A stretch of 64,000 nt of DNA from Straminergon stramineum (taxonomy: Eukaryota; Streptophyta; Bryopsida; Hypnales; Calliergonaceae), in NCBI GenBank assembly GCA_963920665.1, contig OY987270.1:21602019-21666018 (forward strand). Reading direction: 5' to 3'. A model generated the notes under the pieces. It made no database searches, was not told the origin of the DNA, and was given only the letters and a program-made list of their open reading frames with translations. Both the position numbers and the translations under genes were made by a program. This document shows, piece by piece, positions 1 to 12,174 of this stretch; position 1 is the first letter of the stretch, and every line of letters begins with the position of its first letter.

Positions 1-178
1 AACCGTGTGACATCATCCACTTCAGAAATACCAGAAATACTCATTGGGAGTCAAACTACTGTAGAAGATCTTCCCTTTCCATCCCTAATTCCGAGGATGA
101 ATAGTTGCAATTCTGTCCTACACAGGAGAATTTTTTGTCATTCATTGGACAATAATCATCCGCCACATCGTTCAAGGG
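1..178 (-). mobile_element. TTAA-flanked MITE, ~222 bp family, cut by the window edge
   Basis: This is the reverse complement of the element at 34,191-34,412 and matches it almost throughout, including the internal block GAGGATGAATAGTTGCA. Its right terminus (..TTCAAGGG) is followed by TTAA at 179-182. The other end lies outside the window. No coding capacity; the short open frame across it is incidental. Confidence 0.75.
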
Positions 179-182
179 TTAA

Positions 183-609
183 TGATACTTTACATCCTAA
201 TTAGAGGGGCTAAAAGTGCATAATTTTGAATAACTTGAAATCCTTCCATATTAAAAATTCCTAGTGAATTGGGGGATGTTAGAAATCTTGCACTACATCA
301 AATGGTACATGAATTCTTGCTTTCCAACTTGCGAAAGACCTTTGAATACCACAATTTACACTAGTAATATGCTTAAAGTATATTCATATATATGATAGTG
401 TATGCTACCTTACAACAATATACAATTGGGTAAGTAAATGGTGTATGTAAATGCAATATGCAAATGTTTTTTTTTTGAAGATCACAAAGTTGGTGTTGAG
501 CTATTGAGATTGCCCTTTTGATCTCGTAATATACACACATGAATAAGCTTGCACCACAAACCACAGGGATTGCACATTCTACACTAAAATTCAACAAAAT
601 TTGAATGTT
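183..609. other. AT-rich intergenic DNA
   Basis: No gene, RNA or repeat boundary is recognised here. Small open frames lack codon structure and domain similarity. Confidence 0.5.
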
Positions 610-3600
610 TGCTTGTCACCTGTCATTAGAAAGGTTAGATTGTCTAATTTCACAAGTTTGTTGAACTTGTTTCTTTTCCTTTGATCTCTATTTGGTTGAG
701 AATGTGATGAGGTTGTAGAAAAATGCACAAATGATCCAATCCTAGGCCATGCAATAATATATATATAATACTCCATAATACCAAAAAGTACACTTCCACT
801 TTCTATGCTATAACTTTGTGTATAAACTTCCATATTTCTATAAAGAACATTGTTTTATAAGTAGGTACTAAAAATTGTGTTTTCTAAAAAATATTTGGTA
901 TCTCAAGGATTCATGCCATTCGATCATTGTAAGCGTGTTGCCCTCGATTGAATATGCTTGCTTGTAGTCCATTCTAAAAACATTTTGCAATTCTTGGTTA
1001 GATATTTTGACTTTACTTATTCAATTTCTAAAATCCTAGAATATTTGGAAATTTAACTTTTTAAACAATTTTTTATATGAATGGTTTTGAAATTTCAAAG
1101 TCTCAAATTTCAAATGATGAAATACATTGTTAGAAATAATTAAAGATTTGGGCCAAATAGAGGCAATTTGAAAATGGGCTAGAAGTTGGGGAGGAGTTGT
1201 AAGCTAAACAATGGTCTTGGTCACAAATGCATTTGGGCCCAACAATAGGTTTGGACTCTTGAATTAAGGTCTAAACTCAAGATTGATCCCTAATTTTGAA
1301 TTTCATTCTATTTTAAAGAGAAAGAACCTTGAATTGGCCCCCACTTGAGAATTAGCTATACAAATTAGAATTAATATTTTATGTGTTCTTGCAAACATTA
1401 ATAAGGAAGTCAAAAAATTTCACACACCCAACAAGCGAATAGAAGCACAATAGCCCTCCTTGCATATCAATTCACTTAAGAATTTGGGTAGAATTCTAAA
1501 AGCCTACCTTCAGTGAATACATTCATTAGAAAGTTGACTTTTCAACAAGCCATTGTTGAGGTGGAATACTCAACAAGATAAAAGAATGAATTTCAATTTT
1601 TTGCACCATTTTGCTTTAAGGTTCAATTCATAGTATATGGAGTCAAAATTGCTATTAAAACTAAATTTGTAGTAGGAACTCTAATGGATGTGTGAGGCAT
1701 ATATTTGTATTTAGCTCAACTTGATAAGTTGTTGCTATGTTTGGTTTTCAAGTGTATTACACAATCTTAGTTAAAAATGTACAATAAATACATAGGCCCT
1801 TGTAGGCCCTTTTTTCAACACAATTGCTAGAGGGGACGGGACATGTATATATCAAAATTGTCACATTCTTAACCATCAACAAAAATCGACCATGAAATTG
1901 CACTAGCCTCAGTTGTTATTATGTACACAAAAAAGAACAAGATTCAAAGGTCATTAATACAAAATTAGTGCTCAAAGCAAGACATTGAGAAAAACAACAA
2001 TGCAAGCATAACAATAGGTGATATAGGGCACACTAGAATAGAAACTCAATACTTAAAAGCAAAAATGAAGACAATGATGGAATTTGTATTCAAGTAGTAG
2101 TCCAACTTCAATAAAAGTCATTTTGGGGGAGATTATCAAGCCTTGTATTTTGGTGTATGTGTATCTTTGTAGTCTCTATTCTATCTCATGCAAACATTAA
2201 GGTGAATGTGGATTGTATTATGCTTGCAATCATTGAGTACAATTTGAAGGCTTATAAAGATATCAAGTTTATGATGAATAAAGACATTGAGCAAGATTAT
2301 TTTAAAATAGAAGAAAAGGTGTATATAAGCGGAGTGAAAATGTAAGACTTCAAGAGGCCAATTAACTTTTATAATGTTAAGCAAGTAAACACCCTTAGTT
2401 TATTTATTAATAATGTTATTTGTAGTGCAATAAATAATAATGAGTAAATGACAATAATTATACAATCACAAAAGTATCTAGAAAGATCATCCCAGAGATA
2501 AATTATAGTTCCATCATCTTTCATTTGGGAGTCCAACAAAAATAATTCCAGTCCACACATTTTGCACAAAAAAAAAGAAAGTCCAATTGTTTCAATCTCT
2601 ATGAATAATGCAACTTATGTAATTAGGTCACGTTATAATATATGTAGCCATCAATGAAGTGCCTATTTTTCTTTCAAAAAACAATTGAAGTAAATATTTT
2701 GAAAATATGGCTAAACTTAAAAGGCTTTCCTTAGTTTACATTTGAAAGAAAAACAAATGCTTAACAATTTTTGAGTCTAGTTTAAAAATTTTCATGCACT
2801 TTTCTTGTAGAAACAATCCAATCCCTCTTATCTATGCAAAATGCAAAATTTACTTTGGGGAAGACTTTGTAGTTGAAAATGCTTGTTTTCTATATGCATT
2901 ATTTTCTTGATAATGGATGAATTCAACTATAGATTTCTAAAATACTCATTACCTTCCTAGATGACAAGAGTAGACAATAAAATGTGTAAAACAAAGTCCT
3001 AGTGAGTACATGTGATACAAGGAGATAAATTGTGATTGAAAAGAACTTTAAAAATCTTTGCAAATTGTGTGAGTGAACATATAGTGTTTTGTGACTATAA
3101 TTAATGTTAACTTCATTAAATGCCTATTCTTAGGATAATCCTAACTCAATTCTTTTGTTGGTGTTTATTTGTGTGCTAGTGATTTTGTAATTGATAGTAA
3201 TGGATTCACTTTAGTTGCTCATGGAATTGCTATTTCTTTTTCTTTTCTAATCACAACCTCAATAGTAGAATTAGTCTCCTACTGGTAGTTCATTAATCAT
3301 AACCTTGATGGTAGGATTGATTGCACAGACTTATATAAACTGTGCTACTTCTACGTCAAAGACACACTTTCCTTTATTCCTTGTCTAGTTTCAATTGACA
3401 CTAGTAACTTATCCTACTAATGCATGTGACACTAATTAGAAATTGAAGGTTATAATTTTTGTGAAGTGTCTAAAGTTTAGTCTTCCTAGCTAGGTCATCG
3501 TGGATACATCATCCCAAGTCTTGATCCTTATGAGAATTGATGCAATTGCTCAAGGTTTTGCACCTCCAAGAAATTAGAGTGCCATGGCGTCATTCAAGAT

Positions 3601-4925
3601 CATTGCAATTGCCTTCGTGTTGCTTGCCACCCTTGCGGTTTGCAAGGTAGGGTAGTTGATTTTGCACAAGTCTCAATCACTTGCATCTCATGTAGTGGTC
3701 GATGCCACAATCACTCTTCTAGACCTCAATGACAAACATGGTGGACTGTGCCACTTGATGCACATTAGTATCCAACAAGAGGAGATCTCGGGAGTAGGAA
3801 TTCCTACATGGGAAGTACAAATCACAAACTTGTGTGCCAATCCCCTTTGTGCCATTTTCAAAGTGACCATTCAATGAGGTGCATTTCATTTTCCAACTCT
3901 TGTTAATCCCCACGTGTTCAAGTGTTTGGATTCCAAAGCCGGGACATGCATTGTCAGTGATGGCCATACAATTGAGATTGGGCACATAGTCTCGTTCCGA
4001 TACAAAGAGGTAATTAAGGAGTTACTAGAGTTGAAATCTGCTAAGGTCATATGTTGGTGATCATTTATTTGAAGCTAGAGCTACTATTATCAATAGTTTT
4101 TATAACATGCATGTATACATTGCATGGATTTTGCAAAACCCGATGGCTAAGTGATGAAATTGTTTACTAGTAATTGCAATAGTAGCTAAAAGATAGTAAT
4201 GGCAATGGTAGTCTAGTGGCTTTGGAACTAAGATTGCATTGAACATTGTGCAAATAAAGAGATAGTTACTTTGATGATCATTTTGAAACAAGTATTTTCA
4301 TAAATTTTTATGATAATAAAATGAAAAACTAATAAATGCTCTAATAGAAAGTTTAATGTTTACATAATCTCTCTATCTATATATATTTAAAAAAAATTGA
4401 ATAAGCAATTGCATTCTAAAGATTTATGGATTTAAAACCCTTCTTTTAATGAAAAAATTAAAATTGTTTCAAGTTAGCTTTAGCTAGAAATTGAATGTGA
4501 AATCAAATCCTTCTTAAATTAGAGAAATGTTCATCCCCCCTCATTGTTTTGACATTGCTTCAATGGGAAGAAAATTGTCCAATTGAATTAGTGTTCTTCT
4601 AATGTTGTTTTTGTCATTCTACTAATATTGTTTCAATATGGTATTGTAACAATAAATACTTTGGTGACTTTAAAAAATGATTAAATTCAAATTAAATTAA
4701 ATCAAAATTACATAAATATTGAAAAAATTATTCTTATCAATGAATATTAAGTTAATGTTTTCCATGCATTATTGTTGCAAGGTACATTGTGTCAACAAAA
4801 CTTCAATTTTTCTTTGCATCAACATTGATTCAATATCTAGATACAATAGATGTTGATCAATGTTGTAATGCATATTGTGTCAACATAATTTCAATTTCTA
4901 AGTTACTATTAATATCAACTCCTGC
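610..4925. repeat. Segmental duplication, copy A
   Basis: This stretch is collinear with about 13,285-21,320 and then 25,748-26,190. Anchor matches include the block near 625-760 (with 13,287-13,430), 780-1,310 (14,800-15,376), 1,317-2,235 (15,955-16,900), 2,240-2,376 (17,540-17,678), 2,381-4,500 (18,613-21,310) and 4,500-4,925 (25,760-26,190). Copy A lacks the transposons that interrupt copy B and so serves as the empty-site reference. It carries the TPD1-like pseudogene at 3,584-4,060. Identity looks like roughly 80-85 percent by eye. Confidence 0.8.
3584..4060 (+). pseudogene. TPD1-like small secreted protein, pseudogene copy A
   Basis: An ATG opens a signal-peptide-like leader (MASFKIIAIAFVLLATLAVC). 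After a Cys the frame reads the TPD1 family pattern: a Cys before HISIQQ, then GIPTWEVQITNLC, LVNPHVF, a Cys, DG and a G...SFRY stretch, ending in VICW and TGA at 4,058-4,060. TPD1 (TAPETUM DETERMINANT 1) proteins are small Cys-rich secreted ligands for receptor kinases in anther development. Two in-frame nonsense codons break this copy: TAG at 3,653-3,655 (TGG in copy B) and TGA at 3,875-3,877 (a Cys TGC in copy B). There are no frameshifts. A GT at 3,647 directly after codon 21 could be a splice donor that skips the first stop, but the second stop would remain. Confidence 0.72.
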
Positions 4926-6848
4926 AAGCAATGTTCTTAATTGGAAACCAAACAAGGCAAATGATTAATTAATTAATCAAGAGGCTAACTGCGTAACATG
5001 GGTGGCATGTGGACTCACAATGCAAAAGGGCATTTATTGGAAATGGCATCATGGAGACAAAATAGCAAAGCTAGACTCCAACATATCCGTGGAACAGAGC
5101 AACTAAATGTGTGGGCAGGTCGGCGAAATCATCTAATTTTTGCTCATTCATTCTTCAAAGATATGCTTTCATTTGTAAAATGATCTAGATTTAGTAAACT
5201 TCATCCAAAGTTTGTCAAACCTTAAATTGTTTAAGAATTTTTTTGCCAATTTTATTCACTATTTTTCTTTTCATCTAGTGTAAAGGAAGCCAATTCAAAA
5301 ATCAAATGTGATTTTGGTGAAAACTCACCACTACAAAAATCATTGATCTCCATCCATCTGCCCTCTCACGCTAGATGAATTGATTCAACACATCTACTAA
5401 AGAATATGCCCAATGTCACAAAAGTCACGATTTTATTTGTCACGCATGTGGTCATGATTTCATCCATATTTGGGAGTGCAAAAAAGGTAGCCCATTGTTG
5501 CAATGTTTGGTGTTGCAAATTTTGCACCAAAGTGTACTGATAAGTCTGTCTATCCATCTCATATATCAAGGTATCTATCTCTCTCTCTATTGGGTTTTTG
5601 CTCTGCGATTTCAATATTTGAACCATTTCAAACTGAAGCTTGTCCCTCGTTTACAGAGTGAATAAACAACTGACACGCAGGCCTACTTCAATTATTGTTT
5701 TTAGAGATTGTTCACTTCAAGTTCAATTGGTAAAAGAATTCAGAGTGAGTGGAATTCTTGCGGTGATTGAGATGCTCAAAGTAATGTCTGACTCATGTCA
5801 GCTATCGTTTCAGCAACATGTAATGACAATGCAAGCATATGTGATTTGTTAGAGCAACTCCAATGCACACACTGTTACAAGCGCAGTATCCACATTTTGA
5901 AGAGGAGGTAGGCGGACCTCATTCAGTGCCGGCAACTTTTAAAAAAAAATTGCACCAATGCAAAGTCGGCAATCCAAACCGCAAATGAACCTTTATTGCA
6001 TTATAAAAAGAAAGAGAAAGAAGATTCTTCATTAAATATAGATTTTCATGCAAAATAGAAGAGCTCAAATTTTATTAGTACTCAAAACAAGGTCAAAAAG
6101 GGATGACATTGTTGAATTTGGCTATCGTGTGCCACCTCAGGAGCTCTTCATATTTCTTCAAAATGCCGAGCAAGGGATGGATCATGATAGGCCCGGGAAT
6201 ATCCAATGACCAATGCCAGTTGAATTGGGGCATGTTTTTTTAGTAATCTCCATTATAGGATACATGTTGCAAATTAATTTTACCTCATTTCACAAAATTT
6301 TGGTGCTATTCACTCACTTTTTGACCACCTATGTGATAGGTTCATGTCCTTCCAAAGTTAATAGGATGAATACAACATGATACATCTTGCAAATTATTAT
6401 TTAAATCTCACTTCAACAAAGCTTTAGGATGACTCCAGTGAATGCTGAAAAAATATATGAAGTTTTTCGGAGTCAATTTTCAAAATGTCAAATGAAAAGC
6501 TCAAAGAAGGAATATTTATTGTTTACTAGAACATTTTCAAATCAATAATTCCCAATTTTTTGAAGATGTGTTTAGCAACTTAGTCTTCAATCATTCATGA
6601 AGATCAAATTATTTTCATAAAATTAAACAAAGGGATTCATTAGAACTTTTCTTTAGAATAATGTGATTGTAACTTACCTCCAAAACAAGGGCTCCAACTC
6701 TCGAAAATAGTTGGAGGCAAAACCATCACAATGTGCCAAATGTAGGTAAATTCTTGTTAACCTCAAGCACAACTCCCTCAAATGGTGGATCAAGCAACCA
6801 TCCACATGCTTGCTAGCAATCAACAATTTGAGGGAGCTAAGCATGAGG
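4926..6848. other. AT-rich intergenic DNA without recognised gene
   Basis: Short open frames at 4,998-5,183, 5,366-5,626 (minus) and 5,640-5,852 show no domain or convincing codon bias. A sequence CACTACAAAAATCATTGA near 5,329 resembles a CACTA-type terminus, but no partner end is seen nearby. Confidence 0.45.
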
Positions 6849-6852
6849 TTAA

Positions 6853-7076
6853 CCCTTAAAGGTTGAACTAGTCACTGCAAAAATCATTTGTTTTGGTATG
6901 GGGTGAGTTGTTGGATTAAAAAAAAATGAAAAAACACTCATTGGAAGTCAAATTACTATAGAAGACCTCCCCTTTTTCTCACAAAATTGGGAGGATGAAT
7001 AGTTGCACTTATGTCCTATATGGAGAGATTCTTCATCATTCATTGGCCAAAAAATGGCTATGGCTTCATTTAAGGA
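6853..7076 (-). mobile_element. TTAA-flanked MITE, ~222 bp family
   Basis: TTAA lies at 6,849-6,852 and 7,077-7,080. The left terminus is CCCTTAAAGG and the right is its imperfect complement (TTTAAGGA). The interior shares the family blocks (GTCAAATTACTATAGAAGA, GAGGATGAATAGTTGCA) with 1-178, 34,191-34,412 and 47,572-47,802. 224 bp, no coding capacity. Confidence 0.75.
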
Positions 7077-7178
7077 TTAATAGGAAATCGCCTACATTCA
7101 ATAGATTAATAGAACAAATGACCTACTTGCTAGTATGGACAAAAGAATTCACAGCACCCCGGGTCAATTAGGGATTAA

Positions 7179-7708
7179 CCCTTAAACGACATTTCCTGCC
7201 TTGGCTTGGTCAAACTTCATTAGATTTCTACATTAGAAAATATTGATTTCAAAAAACAAATAAATTTTCATGTGGTAAATATATGTCTAAAATTTATCCT
7301 TGTTTTCTTATAATGAAAACATAAAATTGAATTTTATATGATTTTTTAAAATAAAAATTATATTTATTAAAAAAAAATTAGTATGAGATTAAATTAGTAT
7401 GTAAAATGAAAATAATAGTGAAAAAACTCATGGTGTAATTTGATGCACTCCTTGAGCTTTCACCAAGAGAAATTCAATAGAAATAAGTTCAAAAGTGGTG
7501 TATAATTTTAAACTTTCAAGATGCTATCTTCAAAGTGTTACAAAAATCAAAATTTTAAAAATTTTGGAAAAAATTTTGGTGGAAAAAAGTTGATTATTGG
7601 AGCTATAATTTCATAGTTAAGCTTAAAAACATTAAAAATAAAAAACTATGTGAAAATTTAGGTTTTGACTTTCAAAATGCCCATGGGGCTTGCAATTTCC
7701 TTTAGGGG
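7179..7708. mobile_element. Possible TTAA-type element
   Basis: Its left end has TTAA (7,175-7,178) followed by CCCTTAAACG. The right end is TTTAGGGG followed by TTCAA, a damaged TTAA. Terminal matches beyond the first ten bases are weak, and the interior does not clearly match the other families in the window, so the boundaries are tentative. Confidence 0.4.
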
Positions 7709-8070
7709 TTCAAATGGTATGAACTAGAAGAGCTAACTTACAACCCTAGAGTACCACTTATGACAATGCGTAGCTTAGAAACAAAGACAAAGGAATTGAT
7801 CAAAGAGACAAGAATAGTGACGATGATAAAATGTTTTGACTAGATGCATGATGCCATAAATGTTTGGAAAATTTGGAATTTGAAGTAGGTCGGCTACATG
7901 TGTCTGTATTCTATATGACTATACCTGTTCGTTTACTATTTCTATTTCTATTTCTATTGCTATTTCTACCATACATCTCAATTCATAGACCATCTATGTC
8001 AAATACATTAAAAAACACCATGTTGCAAACACAATTGGGCTCTCTAGACATTGAAGGGTTAATGTTCTTT

Positions 8071-8243
8071 CACTAGAAGAAAACCTTGTTGAAGTTAACA
8101 CAAGCCACATGACATTTTTGGTTTCATGTAACCAAATACATTAAATTCAACACAATTTTTGCATTGACTCTAATATGTTTGGTTATAGAAAACAAAATAT
8201 GTCACGTGGATTGTGTTGACTTCAACAAGGTTTTCTTCTAGTG
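8071..8243. mobile_element. CACTA-type MITE, 173 bp
   Basis: The ends are near-perfect inverted repeats of about 45 bp starting CACTAGAAGAAAACC. TTT flanks both sides, which fits the 3-bp target duplication of CACTA elements. The arms differ at only a few positions (TTAACAC/TCAACAC, CACAT/CACGT). No coding capacity. Confidence 0.8.
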
Positions 8244-8484
8244 TTTTAGCTAATTGTAGGGTAATTGCACCTAAGAGGGTCTAAATATGCATATATATAT
8301 GTTCAATATTATGTAATTGGCTCAATTTTTGTTGAACAATCATTAGCAATGAAGGATCATTCAATGTATCTTAGGATGGATTTTTTAGACATTGTATGAA
8401 TAAATTATGAACTTTCAAAACATTGCATGTAGTTTTACAATTTTACTTAGGATTGACCCTAGGCTCTCATGTTTATTTCATATA

Positions 8485-8566
8485 CTCCCTCTATCCCAAA
8501 ATTATCGTCCTATCTTCTCTTGGTTGTATGTGTGTTTAGTGGACAATAAATTTGGGACATAGGGAG
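8485..8566. mobile_element. Stowaway-like MITE, 82 bp
   Basis: The inverted termini CTCCCTCTATCCCAAA and TTTGGGACATAGGGAG are flanked by TA at both ends (8,483-8,484 and 8,567-8,568). CTCCCTC ends with TA target duplication are the hallmark of Stowaway MITEs (Tc1/mariner superfamily). Confidence 0.85.
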
Positions 8567-8568
8567 TA

Positions 8569-9145
8569 TATCTTAGGAAAAATCTATAGAGGCAGATATT
8601 AGGTAGGTGTTTCAATTTATTGTATTTAAGTTAGTGCAATGGCAAGATTCCACATTGAAAAAAATACAAAACTTTATATTCTAATCCAATTGGCTACAAT
8701 GAAGATAACATTTAGAAGAACTATAAGGAAAGAATTCCAAAGAATTCCAAAATTCTAGATTCTAACAATATGTAAAAAAAACTTATTCTAAAGAACCCTA
8801 AATCTTTAATTTAGGAATACACAAAAAAATAAAAATAATCAATAATACAAAACCTTATTAAAACCATCCACTATTCTATGGTTTTAGATGAAATAGAATT
8901 CTATTACATTTGTATAGTCATAAACTTTTGAACTTCATAGTATTTGATCATTTTTATATCATGCATATTATGATATGTTGATATTATAAAAATCATGTAA
9001 AATGTAAGAACTCTATCATGACCCACATCAATTTTTGAATTTCCAATTGAAAAAAAATGGTACTGAAAACTTGACTAAAATGAATTTGTAACTTATAGTA
9101 AATAAACACTCCAAAGTATAACAAGAACTATAATCTACATAATGG
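8569..9145. other. AT-rich intergenic DNA
   Basis: Nothing recognised between the Stowaway-like MITE and the cyclin H-like pseudogene. Confidence 0.4.
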
Positions 9146-9655
9146 TTACTTCTTTTGCAATAAGCTTGAATTTCTACAACATCTTAACTTGCGATCAATG
9201 TGACTCAATTTTATTTGTGAAGGTTCTCCACTCTCAAATTTAACCAACTCTTCAATGGTGTGAATGTTGACAATCAATTGTTGCAATGGTTTTTGGTTTG
9301 GTAAAGTTTGGAGGTATCCTACAAAATCTATCTTGGGCTCATTTTGAATGACAATCCATAGTCCAACTAATGCTATCTATCCTGGAGGATAATAGAGGGG
9401 GGCATTTGTAAGCATCATCTTATCCACACAATAAGTAGTTGCTCTTTGTAAATCTTCTAAAGCTTGCAAGCCAATAGAACCAATCTTTTGCACAAAGGGC
9501 TCTAAATAATAGATGAAGCCTTGTAGAGCATGATAAGGGGTGTGCACCATAAGATCAAATTCTTTGATTTCAAGCACAAGCATCTCATATTTATAAACAA
9601 ATTCAAGATCTTCTCCACGACCCCTTCCAAATTCTTCAACAGACATAAAGTTGTC
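9146..9655 (-). pseudogene. Cyclin H-like pseudogene fragment (C-terminal half)
   Basis: Read on the minus strand from about 9,655, the frame gives SVEEFGRG, then EFDLMVHTPYHALQGFIYYL, LQALEDLQ, VDKMMLTNAPLYYPPG. After one in-frame TAG at about 9,380 it continues IALVGLW, KIDFVGYL and SHIDRKLRC, ending at TAA 9,146-9,148. This matches the second half of plant cyclin H (usual motifs FDLIVYAPYRSLEGF, VDKIMLTDAPLL-PPG-LALAAL, HIDRKLKSC). Cyclin H is the regulatory subunit of the CDK-activating kinase and TFIIH. The TAG sits where the family has Gln. The N-terminal cyclin box is missing upstream, and the fragment shows no introns, so a truncated retrocopy is possible. Confidence 0.72.
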
Positions 9656-10224
9656 TTCTAGGCCATATTCATTATATTGAGACCTTTCACAGTCTCAATT
9701 TTATCCTCGACTCGAGGATAAACCATTTTATCTCTTTATTGATATTTTTTTATAAATAGGTAACAACACCAACTTTTAGAATTTCATGATAGGATTACTA
9801 TTTGAGCATTATTTATTTTTGGTTTCAATTAATATTTTTTTAAATGAATTTTCCAATAACTAGCATTTTGTCTCAAAATCTACGAAAAGTCTCAATATAA
9901 CAAATATGGCCTTTTCTACTTTGCATGCCACATATATACGTGTGAGCATGATTTTTTTGAAATCATGCTCCATGATTGACCACTTTTGATAAAATTTTCT
10001 TGAAGTACATAATAGTTGTTGAATTTTATGAGGAAGTTGAAAAGATGCACAAACTTGTTGAATTTTGCCCTCATAAAATCTTCAATGAATAAGCTCTTCT
10101 CCAATAGATAGATGTTGTGGTAAAGACCCTTCCCTTCTCTTTGCAAGTGAAATGTCACTAGGATAGCTCAAGCTTCCATCCTCTTGTACTTCTATTTCAC
10201 TTCAGCCATATTTTTGTAGAGCAT
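9656..10224. other. Intergenic DNA
   Basis: AT-rich, with no further cyclin similarity and no recognised element. The minus-strand open frame at 9,916-10,158 has no recognisable domain. Confidence 0.4.
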
Positions 10225-10770
10225 TCATAAATTGCTGTTTAGAAATCAATTTGGGTTCCTCCGAAAAGGGGAGGAAGGCTGCACTAGCCAAGGAAATAGA
10301 GCAAGACCAAGACAACGCGCGCGGTGCGGACAACAAAGAGCCAAACAGACCCGCACCCGCTTGAAAATGAAATTAATATCATAACGTTCGACGAGCCTCG
10401 TATCAGATACCATCCTGATAGGAACTATTCCTGCATCTCGTCTCAGTGATATGGCCGAAGATGGTATCCGAAAGCCGTTCAACCCAATCCTTATTGTACC
10501 CACAATCTGTCTCCACCATCGCCACAATGTATGGGACAAAGTAACTCCCGACACACCTCCTTTTACTTAATTTACTTCGAGAATTATCCTCCCGACTCAT
10601 CCGTCATGAATTCCCTGATGTTTGTCCGGCACAGTGTGAGAGATTCTTACTGCAATAACAAAATGGCGAGAGAGCAATGACTTCGATTCAAAAATTCAAC
10701 ACATCAAAAGATATCGCTGGATTATCAAGTCAGATGCTTACCAGAGACTTCAGTGGCCAGCATTTGGAGC
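10225..10770 (-). repeat. GC-richer duplicated block, copy 1 (unknown, possible gene relic)
   Basis: It shares with 12,175-12,760 a chain of matches: GCTGTTTAGAA, AAGGAGG(C)TGC, GCAAGACCAA, CGCGCGCGG, CCCGCACCC, GCCTCGTATCAGATA, CCCACAATCTGTCTC, ACCATCGCCACAA and TATGGGACAAA. On the minus strand both copies keep part of one frame (VAMVETDCG..NK.W), but both carry stops. Base composition is clearly richer in GC than the surroundings. The identity of the ancestral sequence is not recognised. Confidence 0.55.
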
Positions 10771-10961
10771 TACAAAATGGAGCTGAATCTTCCTCGCGGA
10801 CACCCATCGTCGCCTGGCATTCAATTCCTTCCACAAATTTCTTTGCCAAACGCCAAAGCTTTAGCACGTTTCACGGCTCCAAATTTTGGTCATCTGATGT
10901 CCCTACGCGTGAGGCAAAGCTTTGCATGATCGTGGAAACGTGTCCCCAAACTGCCAGTTTT

Positions 10962-11210
10962 TCAAGAATCAGGATACAGATTTCGTGAGCCTCTGATAGG
11001 CTTCTTTGCCGGCCAGAATTCCTTGAACCGGCGAAAGGGGTTGATGTCCAGACCACATGATGGAACATCGCAACCCCGCACATACATGCAGAGTTGAAGA
11101 GCAGAATAGCTGATCTGAACTTGATCCAAGCCACAAGCCTGAGAGCAATATTTATCTCTGCGTTGGTCCATGACATCATGACTATCAAACAGCAAATCGT
11201 GACACCCCTA
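10962..11210 (-). pseudogene. Exon-like open frame of unknown family
   Basis: On the minus strand, codons from about 11,207 to 10,962 stay open and give a protein-like stretch with ISYSALQLCMYVRGCDVPSC and LDINPFRRFKEFWPAKKP followed by RNLYPDS and a stop. Composition (Cys, Trp, Pro, charged residues) and GC content look like real coding sequence rather than the AT-rich noise around it. I do not recognise the family. Upstream the frame is closed by TAG at 11,208-11,210. It may be one exon of a decayed gene. Confidence 0.35.
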
Positions 11211-12174
11211 GTGTTTATATGAACTTTGATGAATATCGTATGATGTTGGCCGGGGGACTTAACAGTTCAGAGATTATGCCATGGACAAGAATAGGACTCC
11301 AACAGTCACGATCGAAAGAACAAAGTCGCTACTCACATTTTTGTCATTCATCACAAATAAATGAAGTATCGGCATCGGGATAAGATGATTACTAACAAAC
11401 TTTTTATGTCCAGATAGTAGGGCACTCATATCGAGTAGCTTTAACCTGAACACATAAAACTCAAACTAACATAGTTTATCACAATCCTTGATGTGTGAAT
11501 TTTTCGCAACGTCAAATGCTTTTACTGCTCTAAATCTTAGGGTCCCATAGCCGAGTCGTGCATCACTATAACATTCCATAAGGATTTCCAATAACGAAGA
11601 GAAAGATCCCACTACTTGAGTTCCGAGTTCCTAGTCGGCCTAATTCATCTGCATAGGAAAAATGCACAAGGTAAGGCATGACCATCTTACAAGTTTCAAA
11701 ACACTCGTTACAAGGCCCTTCTCCTCGGCAAGATTCGCGGTGACGAACTTGGACATCAGGGCGATCGGTTATTTACCAGATGAGAAAAGCACCACAGTCC
11801 GATTACCCATATCCTAAAATCCTAAACATAACGTAACGCACTCTCGTAGTTAAACCCTAAACAGTATTCTAGAACTGCACACACAGCGTTTCAATCTCCT
11901 AAATTCCATTACCATAAAATGTATCTCTTCAAATTCATAGAGTAGTCTGATTCCAGATCACAACAGACGATTCATGCCAGCAAAAAATTCATCAGTATTC
12001 TCACAATACCCTTAGAGACATCGAAAGACGACGCCTAACAAGCTTTTTCATTACTAGTCATGCCTTTGCCGCAACAAAAAAATTCAAGTTGATCAAACAT
12101 ATCACCGAACTTTGACACTGAATGGATGTTTTAATACATATCATCCTGAGATTTGAGGATTATGTGTACCCTCG
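11211..12174. other. Intermediate-GC spacer between the two duplicated blocks
   Basis: Base composition is less AT-rich than the flanks and many short open frames occur, but no domain, RNA or repeat structure was recognised. It may be decayed genic DNA belonging with the exon-like frame at 10,962-11,210. Confidence 0.35.
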
